This document shows, in pieces, positions 44,354-54,076 of a stretch of DNA of 64,000 bases. Location: contig CM035165.1 in NCBI GenBank assembly GCA_020205615.1, positions 83,514,005 to 83,578,004 on the forward strand, given 5' to 3'. Within the stretch, counting starts at the first letter, position 1, and the number at the start of each line of letters is the position of its first letter. The DNA is from Panax quinquefolius. Taxonomy: Eukaryota > Streptophyta > Magnoliopsida > Apiales > Araliaceae. The notes below the pieces were generated by a model, which worked only from the letters and a program-made list of their open reading frames with translations, made no database searches and had not been told where the DNA came from. Made by a program: the position numbers and the translations under genes.

Positions 44354-44504
44354 CTAAAACAAAATATGCTTTCACTTAGTATATATGAAATGTGTTGATC
44401 ATACACAGTGTTAGTATATACTGGAAAAATAAATTGCTAATACTGTACAGAAAAGTAAGCAGTTATTATATCTACAGGGTAGAAAAAGTTTCTGCCCACT
44501 TTAC
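44354..44504 (-). other. Putative spliced intron between protease and RT (copy B)
   Basis: On the minus strand a donor AAGG|GTAAAG (GT at 44504-44503) and acceptor TTTGTTTTAG|GACT (AG at 44355-44354) bound 151 bases. A plant-like branch sequence TACTAACAC lies about 55 bases before the acceptor. In-frame stops lie inside, and joining the exons keeps the frame from ..GRQG into TLSLEV. An intron at this place is an established trait of Ogre elements. Confidence 0.7.
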
Positions 44505-45178
44505 CCTTGTCGACCAATGCAAGGAATGCTGTTCTAATTGGCAAGGGCAAAGTCTGGGTGGACTGCAGTGATGGAGGGATTATCATCATCCTCCATGTCC
44601 TGAATGATGGCCATTACATTTGGGTAATCATCATCTGGGGTATATATGTTGGTATGTTCATCATGAACGATGATGCGTATGCTTGACATCATTCGGATGA
44701 CGTCTTGCTTGATTCTTCGTTCCTCCTCTTCCACTGCGGGATTTGGAACAAAGACTTCTTTCTCCCTTACCGGTACCGGCTTGGGAAATAACATAGCCAT
44801 TACATTAGCTGGTACCTTTATAGGAGGTTGTGCGGACTCAGAGTTTGAAGGCGAAGATAAACGTCACATGGTTGAAGCTAAAGGAATCTGCTGATGCTTA
44901 TGAGGATTCCTATGACTAGAACTAGCAGAATAGCCTAGCCCAACTGTTCTAGTTTGCCTGGCTAATTGGATTGGGTACTTGATACCCTGGCAATCTTTAC
45001 CCAGCCCTTGTCCTGGCTTATGACCCAATGACATCATTTCTTGAGTAGTCGACATTACCTCAACAGAAATCTTTGGTTCGGGCAATGGCGTTCTAATAGC
45101 ATTGTATTGGGTATTGCTTATTTCCAAAGCATGAAAACTGACTATTTCCACATCTGCATTGGCATTGATGAATGGCAT
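44505..45178 (-). pseudogene. Ogre-type protease-to-RT linker with G-patch-like motif (copy B)
   Basis: The 44864-45178 frame has MMSLGHKPGQGLGKDCQGIK, a glycine-rich G-patch-like motif with aromatic-poor core, then PIQLARQTRTVGLGYSASSS. The 44534-44800 frame has PDDDYPNVMAIIQDMEDDDN and ends DFALAN with TAG where the sister copy has tryptophan. The role of the linker is unknown; it matches 53492-54031. Confidence 0.72.
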
Positions 45179-45648
45179 GTCTCCGTGCTAAGGAATCTCT
45201 AGTTCAGCGTTGACCGTGACCAGGCTATTGTTGATAATGTATGTCAACTGTTGGTGAAGAGTGTAGGGGACTGCCCCAGCCATATGAATCCATGGTCATC
45301 CCGAGAGCAAGTTGTATCCCAAATCTATTTTGAGCACATGGAAAGATACACAGAATGTATGAGGACCAATTTCTATTGGCAGCTCAATTACTCCGACCGA
45401 ATTCCGGCGGGCTACATCAAAAGCTTTGATGACGGTATGGCTACTCCGAATACGGTTGACATTGATGTTCATCTTCACCAAGGTAGCATATGGACAGATA
45501 TTTAGAGATAAACCTCCATCTATCAAGACTCCAGCTAGCATGTATCCAGAGGATAAGACCGCAATGTACAATGGCTTGCAATGAGGTCCCCTCGGACGGT
45601 ATGTCGTCATCAGTGAAGGATATCACATTGTTGTTGAAAATGTGATCA
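45179..45648 (-). pseudogene. Ogre-type aspartic protease, truncated at the viral junction (copy B)
   Basis: Frames 45441-45713 and 45296-45610 give NNVISFTDDDIPSEG, then a frameshift, CKPLYIAVLSSGYMLAGVLI and DGGLSLNICPYATLVKMNIN, then IELPIEIGPHTFCVSFHVLK. The active site reads IDGGLSLNI where the sister families have (I/V)D.GSSLN; the catalytic D remains. The homology to the Ogre protease ends at about 45648, inside the segment before SFTDDD, where pararetrovirus sequence begins. Confidence 0.8.
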
Positions 45649-45652
45649 ATAA

Positions 45653-45695
45653 GAAATCTTCGAACTGTACTCGTAAGACTCACAAGAAAACTTGA
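45653..45695 (-). repeat. Viral terminal repeat, 3' copy
   Basis: 43 bases matching 52860-52902 at all but two positions (around GAAATCTTCGAACTG and ACTCGTAAGACTCACAAG). Confidence 0.88.
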
Positions 45696-45750
45696 GAAAT
45701 AAATTGAATACAAATTTTTTGGATGCCTTTACTAAAGAGCAAGCCTGTCC

Positions 45751-45760
45751 TCTTATAGGA
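45751..45760 (-). promoter_or_regulatory. TATA-like box near the viral 3' end
   Basis: The minus strand reads TCCTATAAGAGGACAGG just upstream of the terminal repeat. In caulimovirids the pregenomic promoter lies at this place relative to the repeated RNA end. The transcript start would fall about 30 bases further left, before the 43-base repeat. Confidence 0.5.
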
Positions 45761-45798
45761 GCGAGGAGAAACAACATGATTATAAAAAACAAACAACT

Positions 45799-46285
45799 TT
45801 AAAAGGAATCTACTTTATCAAAAGAAGAAAAGACATAAAAGAAAAACTGCTGACGCGTGTCCTGGATAATGCTGGAGTCGAATGGACAGCAGGTAACGAG
45901 ACAAAAGCACACAAGGACCACCAAAGATAAGATAAGATTCCTATCACCGAAAAACTGAATTATTAAGGCAAAGGACAAAGTACAACAGGACCATCTGGAC
46001 CCACAAAATGCTTTAAGCATAAGCACGCCTGAATTATTTAGGCTGAGAGCACGGGCCACCAAAAGGATCACTAGGAGAGGCTTTCTCATCATCACTGTCA
46101 AGCATAGTAACCGTGTCATCATGATTCCTTAGGAAATCCAAGATTTCATTTTTAGGAATTCCTTTAAGGATAGATTTTAACTTCTGTTGAGAGGCATCAT
46201 ATTTTCCCAAATCATAATCATCACTATTAGGAGGAATATTTTCAATTCTGTCCTCATCAAACTTGGCCCACCATTTTATAGCCAG
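45799..46285. other. Viral 3' noncoding region
   Basis: No conserved domain. The frame 45799-46122 on the minus strand does not resemble known proteins. Confidence 0.4.
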
Positions 46286-46705
46286 TTATCTATAAAGCCG
46301 ATAAACTCCTGTTCCTCCATGCTGAGAAATAGAATTGGACCACTTAAAGATCCAAAGGATTTCATTGGCACAACAGAAAGTTAGTAATGCCTGATTATCA
46401 TTGAGGCCAAAAAAAGTCTGGAAATATTTTTCAAACATATCTTCAACCTTGTGGGGAAAGAACTCTGGAACAGGTCTCCAGTAATAGAACCAAGATTGAA
46501 ACCATGCAGGAAAATCCTGAGCCTTGATGGTTTTTGGGAACTTAGGGTGGAGAAACCAGCTATGGGTATAATGTTCATGTTGATAATATAAAAACTTTTC
46601 CCATGCTAGAGTGTAATCAAAGTAATTAAAATACTTGGAAATCATGGATTTTGTTTCAAAATATTTATGAGTACGTAGATCCCCCACCCAGTCACAAGGA
46701 CGCAA
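46286..46705 (-). pseudogene. Downstream viral ORF of unknown function
   Basis: A 139-residue frame rich in aromatic residues (FPAWFQSWFYYWRPVPEFFP, DYTLAWEKFLYYQHEHYTHS) lies after the RNase H. Endogenous florendoviruses are known to carry a second ORF of unknown function in this position, and the WFQSWFYYW..PEFFP block is the kind of motif I associate with such proteins. I cannot name a function. No start context or transmembrane segment decides its role. It is uninterrupted for its length, unlike the rest of the virus. Confidence 0.5.
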
Positions 46706-47404
46706 GACCTTTAAGATCTTAACCGTCGAGAACGCTAGATTGTATCGATCTCTAGGTTTATGAGAAACTTTAATCGAACCAGTTTCTATCAGAATTTTTT
46801 CAAAGAACTCCCTGGTTTTAGGGAGATAAACAGGTAGATCATGAGAGTAGGACAGATAAAGATCTATAACCTGTTCTGGGGATCTAATCTGACCATGGTA
46901 TCAATATAATGAGAATCCACCTTAACTTTAAGCTTTGGAGCCTTTCCTTTATTGCCTTGCTTTTGAGATCCTGAAGATTGTCCTTTGAGGAAGTCATAAG
47001 AGGGTCTCTCCATTGCTGGTTTAGCTGATCGTCTAGGAGACTTGACAAGATTTAACACACAAACATTAGGAGTATCCTGCAAAAATTCTCTGGTTAATAC
47101 ACAGAACTATAGAGCATATCTCCTTTTTAATAGTAGAGTAGTTTTTCTGCGCATCATCCCATTTTCCTGAAACAAAATAAACTAAGACTTCTTTAGAGTT
47201 TATGATCTGTTTCAGAATACCCCCATATCCTTTGTCAGAGGCATCGGTTTCCATAATTTTATGGGCAACATGATCAGAGAAATGTAAACATGGTAATGAC
47301 GTCACCCGAGACTTAATAGTTTTAATTGCTTGGGTACATTCATCTGTCCAAGGGATAGGCTTCTTATTTAGCCTTTTGTAAAGAGGAGCCGCATCAATCG
47401 CCAA
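46706..47404 (-). pseudogene. Pararetroviral RNase H and C-terminal extension
   Basis: The 47066-47404 frame has PIPWTDECTQAIKTIKSRVT, METDASDKGYGGILKQI and QKNYSTIKKEICSIVLCI. These are the RT thumb end and RNase H start with catalytic D in ETDAS and E in KKEI. The 46864-47082 frame continues with a lysine-serine-rich segment. The RNase H second half is in broken frame. It would digest the RNA template during replication. Confidence 0.82.
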
Positions 47405-47817
47405 TCTTTGTAGAAATCTCTCACATAATTAACACTTCCCATAAATCTCTGGAGTTGCTTTTGATCCAGGATTATGTCTAGAAACATGTAAGCGAAGGCG
47501 ATGGCTCTGTTAATTGGGATATATTTTCCCTGAGAAATTTCAAATCCCAGAAACCTTATCTTGGTTTGAAATAACTGCATCTTGCTAGTCGAAACCACAA
47601 GACCTTCTCTTTTTACAACTATTTTAAACACCTTTAAGTGTTTCCATTGCTGCTCAATATCTTTTGAAAATACTAGGACATCATCAATATAAACGACCAT
47701 GAAATCCATAATTGGAATAAAAATCTCGTTCATAATGTTCTGAAATTCTGATGGTGCATTTTTAAGGCCAAAACTCAGAACATTCCACTCATAATGCCCA
47801 AATGGCACCGTAAACAT
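47368..47817 (-). pseudogene. Pararetroviral reverse transcriptase palm
   Basis: A 149-residue frame starts MFTVPFGHYEWNVLSFGLKN, APSEFQNIMNEIF, and contains VVYIDDVLVFSKD with an intact YIDD catalytic motif, then KTKIRFLGFEISQGKYIPIN and LQRFMGSVNYVRDFYKD. The first part of RT (47818-48045) is in shifted frames with stops. Confidence 0.87.
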
Positions 47818-48045
47818 TGTTTTATATTTATCTTCTTCTTTAATCTGGATTTGTCAGTACCCACTCTTCATATCAAATTTTGAGAAGATATTTTCTTTAA
47901 GCAATCAAATTAACAGATCTCTCTTGTTTGGGATTAGATACCTAATCCATCTCAAAACTTTGTTTAGAGGTTTATAATTAATCACCAACCTCGGAATCGC
48001 TTCTTTCTATCTCATGACGTTTTCAACATATACTTGTAAAGAGCA

Positions 48046-48932
48046 TTACCATGGTGAGTAACTTTTCCTGATCAATCCCTTTTTTAAGAGATCATTAATT
48101 TCATCTTGACAAAGCTTAAGAAACCTTTCATTCATTTGAATAGGTCTTGCTTTAGTAGGAATAAGCTTTTCATTAAATCCTTCTATATAAGGCAAAGAGA
48201 TTACATGCCTTTTCCTATTCCAGAAAGTAGTAGGATCTGTAAAGCATATTTCTTTGCTTAGATCCTCCTGGTAAGCTTTAACCTTGAGTGTAAACTTGTC
48301 ATCTTTAAGATGTTCTTCAATCTTCTTAATTTCTAACTCTTGTTTGAGAAAGAAAAGAAAATCTTCTTTGCGTTTAAGCAAATGATTAACTCCTTGATAA
48401 CGAGGTTCAGAAATAAAGTCAAACCTTACTTCTATCCCCTCCTTATTAGTGCTTATCCCCTTATGATCAATGGAAATTGGGAGAAGCAAACTAATAAAAG
48501 GTGTACCCAAAATAGCTGCTTGAGCCATATTCTTAATAAGGAGGAAAGGAGTCTCAAAACAAACTCCATTGTTGCATACCACTGCATCTGATAGTTTATA
48601 ATCTATGTTCAAATAACTTCCATCAGTAGTACTCAGCATTTGAGCTGTTTTTGAATAGTATTTAGAAGGAACTAGACCTTCAGCTAGACAATTTAAGTGT
48701 GCTCCTGAATCTATCAATGCTTCAGTAGTGACCGAGAACTCGTCTTCAATAGGATAGTTATTTTTACATACCACTTTTGAGTGATAATCCTATCAATTAA
48801 ATTGATTTTTAATCCTCTTGAGCTAGACTCTCCTGGAATAATTCTTCTATCCTGAGTGGCAAAGTTAAAGACTTCATCTTCAAAATCATCACTCTCCTCT
48901 TCATTGATAAAAGGCGAATTAGAGTCCTCCAT
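48046..48932 (-). pseudogene. Pararetroviral aspartic protease and RT start
   Basis: The 242-residue frame has TEALIDSGAHLNCLAEGLVP with the catalytic IDSGA, then FLLIKNMAQAAILGTPFISL, and runs on into the protease-RT linker, ending in the RT fingers (HVISLPYIEGFNEKLIPTKA, PIQMNERFLKLCQDEINDLL, KKGLIRKSYSPW). The 48714-48932 frame supplies the acidic stretch upstream. It is the longest uninterrupted piece of the virus. Protease would cut the polyprotein. Confidence 0.85.
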
Positions 48933-49182
48933 CTTTCCTTTACCCTTATCATCCCTGCCTTTAAGCCAATGGATATCTTTTTTGATTTGCTTGATCTCTT
49001 TCTTTAGATCAGTAATATCAACTTCTCTAGCATCGCTATTATCTTGCAGATTAGTTATTATTCCTTGTAACTCTTTAAGAGTGGGCTCCTTATGTCTGTC
49101 ATTAAACTTATCAAAGATCTTATGTAATGAGTATTGACTTGGGTCAAACCTTTCATCATCCTCAGAAGATTTTTTCTTGCTT

Positions 49183-49593
49183 TTAGCAAAGCGTGATATA
49201 CTTCTCGATCATTTGTCTCTTCTTTCCAGAGTCTTCTAATTGATCAATAATATCTAAGATAAGACTATCTTCCTTAGATAAGACATTAATAGAGAGTCCA
49301 TTTAAGGCACACAAGCAAGCTTCTCCTTCATTGCATTGGCAATCCTCTAACTCATCACATGATACCTCTTCAACATTGGAAAGGGAAGTATCCGAGTTAG
49401 AACAGCTACTTCTGGGACTTGAACCAAAAGAAGAGAACTCTTCCTCATCTGAATTTATAAAGACAGCTAGAAGTTGCTTCTTCAGCCCTTCATCCTTAAC
49501 CAGTTGGTTAATTTTCTTTTTAGTAGTGCATTCAGGACTTTTATGACCTATCTTGCCACATTTATAACCCGTTGGAGGTTTAGAACTAGTCAC
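49183..49593 (-). pseudogene. Viral coat-protein zinc finger and acidic tail
   Basis: The frame starts near PPTGYKCGKIGHKSPEC, a CCHC finger in which the first cysteine is missing (G-Y-K-C-G instead of C-x-x-C). A lysine run follows, then an acidic serine-rich tail (INSDEEEFSSFGSSPRSSCS, CDELEDCQCNEGEACLCA). In caulimovirids this is the RNA-binding end of the coat protein. A basic, arginine-lysine-rich stretch lies upstream (49600-49790) in broken frame. Confidence 0.8.
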
Positions 49594-49890
49594 CTTTCTT
49601 TTAGATGACTTTCTCCTTTTAGGTTGATCATCCTTGGTCTGATGTTTAGACCTTTTAAGATGATATTTCCTTTTAGATCTCTTACTATCCTTATAACCAG
49701 AAGATTATTTAGTAGACTTTCTTTTACGTTTATCCTTAGGGATTTCAGCCAGACCATACTGCTCATAGAAATCTCCTAGAGCACGTTTTCCTCTCGCTCT
49801 TTCTTCTGTAATTTGCTTTTGAATCTTTAAGATATTACATTGATCCGCACCTTCAACAATAACTTCTGAGGCTAATTCACCATAGGTATA

Positions 49891-50196
49891 TTAATCCCAT
49901 GGGATAACTCCATCATTTTTATTTTTCAACCTCGTTTTAACTCTTTGAGAAAACATAATAGGTAGACCTTCTATGAATTTTTCTTTCCAGTAATCACTGT
50001 TGCAATCTCCTCTGTTAAATACTTTGGAGAAGAACGTGTCACAGTAGAATTTGAATTCAAAGAGCGATTTACACTTCAAGTTGCTTAATTGCTCGTAAGT
50101 TCTTGATACTATTAATTGGTTGTTGCCCACAAAATGGCGCATAATAGTATACAACAACGTGTTTACTGCATCCTCTACGAAGACAGGTTCGTTCAT
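49891..50196 (-). pseudogene. Viral coat protein core
   Basis: The frame has EDAVNTLLYTIMRHFVGN, CKSLFEFKFYCDTFFSKVFN, RGDCNSDYWKEKFIEGLP and MFSQRVKTRL. The DCN..YWKE.FI.GLP.LF block is the conserved core of caulimovirid capsid proteins. Upstream stop codons disconnect it. Confidence 0.8.
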
Positions 50197-50363
50197 TGCA
50201 TCAACACCCTTTTGAACTTGGAAATTAAATATGCTTTCCTTAGTTTCACTTGATAGGAGATTATCCCACCAAAGGCCAAGCTAACCTACGAAATCGGATG
50301 CTAAAGCTTGAGCAATCCTTTTTTCCGAGTTGGCTTTAATTCTAGCCGCTTGAGCAAACATTG

Positions 50364-51181
50364 TTATTTGCTTGAGAAGAACAATGATTTGATAATCAGT
50401 AAGACCATCAGGTTCCATTCAAAAATATATTCTCCATTGAAATGAATCCCATCATTAAATGCCCTATTCTCAAACTGGGCATCAATAAGAGAAGGGCGAT
50501 GGTAATAGGGCTGGTTTTTAACCTTTCCCCATTTTAATCTGTTCAATTGAGGATTATCCTGTTCTTCTTGGATTTTGCTTAAGATCTCATCGAGATCTAA
50601 TCCTTCGTTTTTAAGAACCGAAATAGAAGGACCCTGAGAAGTTGACCCCGTAGATGTACGTTTAATCGACAACTTTTCTAGTCTATTTTTCAGTTCTTCA
50701 AACATTTCTGTAGAAGCAGTTCCAAGCTTAAATTCTTTAGCAAGCTCGGGCGGAGGTTTAAAAAGAACAACTCCAGGTTTTTCTTTTGTTGAGAGCTTTC
50801 CTTCCTTTGAGGAAGTGACAAGAATCTCTGCTGGAGAGGGACTAATAGATAAAGGTTTTACTTTTGAAGTAACCACCTTTTCTCTTGGTGAAATTTGCGT
50901 TCCGAGAATTTGAGAAACATATTATTATAGTTATTTTGTTCAATAACTTGGTTAATCCCTTGAACTTCTTCAGACTTTCATTCAGCCTCTTTATCAAACA
51001 CCTTCTTGTTAGGAACATCTCTAGTTTTTCCCGTTCCAACAAAGACTGGGATAGAGGGTGGATGAATGGATGATATCACTTCGTTGTCGTCTTTATCATT
51101 AGCCAATCTGTAAGGTCTGTAAGAATTTTCTACCATATTTAAGGAGGTAGAAGTGACTTTCTTCGTCGTGCTATCCCCCAC
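50364..51181 (-). pseudogene. Spacer between movement and coat proteins
   Basis: The frames 50364-50876 (SEGKLSTKEKPGVVLFK-like, ELAKEFKLGTASTEMFEELK, LNRLKWGKVKNQPYYHRPSL) and 50842-51181 (helical, charged) correspond to the variable region between movement and coat proteins of the polyprotein, often a coiled coil. The exact role is unknown. Frames are shifted near 50870 and 51000. Confidence 0.55.
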
Positions 51182-51285
51182 AAAAGGGAAATCATAACCT
51201 TTTTCATGGCTCCAATGATTGAGAAAAACAAAGAAATCAACATTTTTTCCTGATTCTTTTAGGAAATCATAATAAATGTTTCTAA

Positions 51286-52518
51286 TTAAATCTTGATTTT
51301 CCAGAGAATAAGAAGCAAAAAACCATTCTCTTTTTTCTCTATTCTTTTAGAATTAAACATAGTTTTCAGCAAAGATTGTTTTAACACTATACTCTGATCG
51401 TTAAGAGTATAAATACTCTCAAAGTATCCTAAGTCAGATGCTATAGGGCTCTGAGCTCTTGGTGCTTCGACTTTAGAAGGAGTTTCTACCATATATGTTG
51501 GTCTACTAACAGGATCGTCTGGTCGATTAATTACTCCTTGCAAGGACGACGTAGATCGTCTTGACGATTCTCCTATATTCCTTTGAGGAATGTTGGATGT
51601 ACTCTTTCGTCGTGGTTCGTCTAGGTTGAGACGAATAGAACTACTGTTTCCAAATCTGATATTTACAGATCCGTCTGGATTCTCTGTAATATCTTCTAAT
51701 TGATGATTTGCTCCTTGTACCCTTTTAGGAACCGCATCTTGCAGTGTCCAATTTTGAGGAATAGCTATCTCATCCCACTTTAAAGTTTTAGGGACTGAAA
51801 TATTAGCTTTCAAAGGATTAATTTGAAACACTGTAGTTTCTCCTCTACAATCTTTAATAAAACTACTCTTGAGATTAATATCCGGAGTAATAGTATTCAT
51901 AACCTTAATATAGATCTGATATATTAAAGCCATGTTAGAGGATAAAGGATCCATATCCAAACCTGACGTTTACAAGTTCAAAGTTAAGGTTTTGAGTATT
52001 GTAGGATCAAGTTATGAGACAGAAAATTTTGGAAAACTATTAAAGTAGACAGGTCCTTCAGAAAGAGATGAAGTTATACATCCTAACAAGGAATCGTTAA
52101 ACTTTAAGTGTCTCTTGTCTCTTAAGCATAACAGTAAAGAAGTAGGAAGGCCAATTCTGGTTAATGGTTTAACCGCCACTTGAACTAACCCGATATGTAA
52201 ATATTTATAGCCTCTTTCAACGGCTTCTTCTAACAAACCTCTTGGGCAACATCTCAACAGTCATATGACCTTGAGTTATAAGAAGGGACTGTTCAACAGA
52301 CTTGATAATATAATCAGATTTAAACAAAAAACTACCTTTATTATAAATTTGAGAAGTGGCAGTCTTTGGGATAGACCAATTTTGTAAATGGTCTCAATGT
52401 TCCTGATAGAAACTACCTGTTTAGTAGATGAATCCAAAGAGGGAGAAGATGAAGAAGACGAAGAGCTTCTAGATTTTGATAGATTTTTGAATAGGTTTGT
52501 CATCGGACGTATAAACAA
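51286..52518 (-). pseudogene. Viral movement protein, broken
   Basis: The 52012-52257 frame carries ERGYKYLHIGLVQVAVKPLT, RIGLPTSLLLCLRDKRHLKF, NDSLLGCITSSLSEGPVYFN, the 30K-type core of caulimovirid movement proteins. The 51286-51960 frame continues (SNMALIYQIYIKVMNTITPD, LKWDEIAIPQNWTLQDAVPK, NIRFGNSSSIRLNLDEP). A frameshift separates them at about 51990. The N-terminal part with a poly-serine stretch is at 52276-52518. Such proteins widen plasmodesmata for cell-to-cell spread. Confidence 0.8.
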
Positions 52519-52750
52519 TATTTAAAACTTAATAAGATACGCAGACAAGTTTTGATGAAAAGGGAAGTCCACTACAGGATTTATGTCAAAACATCTTAAT
52601 ATAACAGAACAGCCTTGAACGATGACTAACTCACCCTGAACAAAACTTTAAGCTTAATCTATAACAATATTTAAATGATGTTTATAACAAAATGAGCAAA
52701 TTCAGATTTCTAAGCCAAGAGAAATCCCATATCATCAACAAGATCATACT

Positions 52751-52770
52751 CTATCTTGGCTCTGATACCA
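52751..52770 (-). promoter_or_regulatory. tRNA-iMet primer-binding site of the pararetrovirus
   Basis: The minus strand reads TGGTATCAGAGCCAAGATAG, a full match to the initiator tRNA-Met complement used by caulimovirids for minus-strand DNA synthesis. It lies about 100 bases after the terminal repeat and before the movement protein, so the leader is short here. Confidence 0.9.
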
Positions 52771-52859
52771 AATATGCCAGGATCATATAGAGATATAAAA
52801 TACAGAGAAAAGCGGAATATTATTGAACAACAAACAAACTTACATAGAGATTAAAGCTT

Positions 52860-52902
52860 GAAATCTTCGAACTGAACTCGTAAGACTCACAAGAAAACCT
52901 GA
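52860..52902 (-). repeat. Viral terminal repeat, 5' copy
   Basis: Matches 45653-45695 with two mismatches. Between 52903 and 52942 is a filler of unknown origin before Ogre sequence resumes. Confidence 0.88.
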
Positions 52903-52942
52903 CAAAATTTTGTGCGTGGCAAAAATATTCGTTATAAAATGT

Positions 52943-53333
52943 GTGGTTTCTGCATGATAGGCTTGAATCCCTTATTGATGGGAAGGCGATGAATGATGAT
53001 GTCAGTGGACAAACCGACCATGTCTTCATGAGACCATGCAAACATATCCTGGAATTGGTTCAATAGAGTAACCATGTCATTCCTTTGGTTTGGAGTAAGG
53101 TTCGTACCAATTTGGATTTGTTTGGGGTTATATGAGGTTCCAAGGTTAAAAGAGATGGTTTGATCAAGATTTGGCTTGGGTTTGTATTCGACCCATTCTT
53201 TGATCTCCTGAGGTATCTCATAATCCTCTTGTTCAATCTCCATCAAGTCCGAGTCCAACTTTACATAAAAGTTACAGTCCTTGTGAAGAATAGGCACCTC
53301 ATCAGTAAGTTTAGGCACATCTAACTTTAGAGT
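52943..53333 (-). pseudogene. Ogre-type RT N-terminal region (copy A), truncated
   Basis: The frame reads LKLDVPKLTDEVPILHKDCN, EIKEWVEYKPKPNLDQTISF, LTPNQRNDMVTLLNQFQDMF, AWSHEDMVGLSTDIIIHRLP and ends at KPIMQKPHIL at the viral junction. It duplicates 43825-44353 at clearly diverged sequence (e.g. ADTVPLL against TDEVPIL). The rest of RT is missing on this side of the virus. Confidence 0.85.
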
Positions 53334-53486
53334 CTTGAAACAAAATATGCTTTCACTTAATATATGAAATTGTTCAATCATACAAAGTGTTAGTATGAAA
53401 TGACAAAAAACAACTGCTAATACTTTACAGCAAAAGTAAACAGTTATTGTTATCTACAGGGCATATGGAATTTCTGCCCTTTTTAC
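53334..53486 (-). other. Putative intron between protease and RT (copy A), acceptor damaged
   Basis: The homologue of 44354-44504: donor CAAGG|GTAAAA at 53486-53485 and branch-like TACTAACAC. The expected acceptor AG is AA (TTTCAAG against TTTTAGG); the nearest AG is one base later and would shift frame. The exon before it ends ..CIC with a TGA where copy B has CGA. So both splicing and frame look broken. Confidence 0.62.
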
Positions 53487-54031
53487 CCTTGTCAGCAAAT
53501 GCAAGGAGTGTTGCTCCAATTGCTAAAGGTGAAGTCTTGGTGGACAGCTATGATGAAGGGGCTATTATCGTCCTCCTTCTCCTGAATGATGACCATAATG
53601 TTTGGACAATCATCATCTGGGATGTCTCTATTCATTCCCTCCGTATAGATGAGGACGCGTATGTTTGACAGATGTCTAGCAATCTCTTGTTTGCGCCTTC
53701 GATTACTGCCTTCCACCTCTGGGTCTAGAATCAAGACTTCCTTTCCTTTGACCTGTATCGGCTTAGGAAACAACATAGCTACCACAGGGGCAAGGACCTT
53801 TAATAAAGGTTGTACCGGATTATCACCTGTAGGTTTCGGCAAATGCTTTGTAGAAGAAGGAACCGGTTTGTGCTTGTAAGGGTTCCTGTGATTGGTTATA
53901 GGAGAATAGCCTAGTCCGGCTGTCCCTGTTTGATTAGGAACCTGAATCGGGCGCTTGATTCCCTGATGATCATTTCCTAACCCCTGTCTAGGTTGAAAAC
54001 CTAAGGATTTCATCTCTTGACCTGCCGACAT
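53487..54031 (-). pseudogene. Ogre-type linker with G-patch-like motif (copy A)
   Basis: The 179-residue frame reads EMKSLGFQPRQGLGNDHQGI, KRPIQVPNQTGTAGLGYSPI, LAPVVAMLFPKPIQVKGKEV, PDDDCPNIMVIIQEKEDDNS and so on. It matches 44534-45178 and is uninterrupted. Confidence 0.75.
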
Positions 54032-54076
54032 TACCTCGGCAGAAACTCTTGGTATTAGAGGTGGCGCCCCAATAGG

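Larger units (their letters stand above)
45649..52942 (-). mobile_element. Endogenous plant pararetrovirus (Caulimoviridae), decayed
   Basis: A ~7.3 kb minus-strand insert carries, in order: tRNA-iMet PBS, movement protein, spacer/coiled region, coat protein, zinc finger, aspartic protease, RT, RNase H and a further ORF, with no integrase and no envelope. This is the caulimovirid order. A 43-base near-identical repeat at both ends (45653-45695 and 52860-52902) corresponds to terminal redundancy of a pregenomic RNA. Size and content fit the florendovirus/petuvirus-like endogenous groups; the genus is inferred. Numerous stops and frameshifts show an old, non-functional copy. Its flanks are the protease (left) and RT (right) of two different Ogre copies. 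Confidence 0.85.

Noticed and set aside
48340..49137. Plus-strand frames of 83-93 codons opposite the viral polyprotein
   Set aside because: Mirror translations of the minus-strand viral reading frames, serine/leucine-rich without own features.
45653..52902. Interpretation of the viral terminal repeats as LTRs of a retrotransposon
   Set aside because: Only 43 bases long, lacking TG...CA ends; the encoded set (movement protein, coat protein, no integrase) is that of a pararetrovirus.
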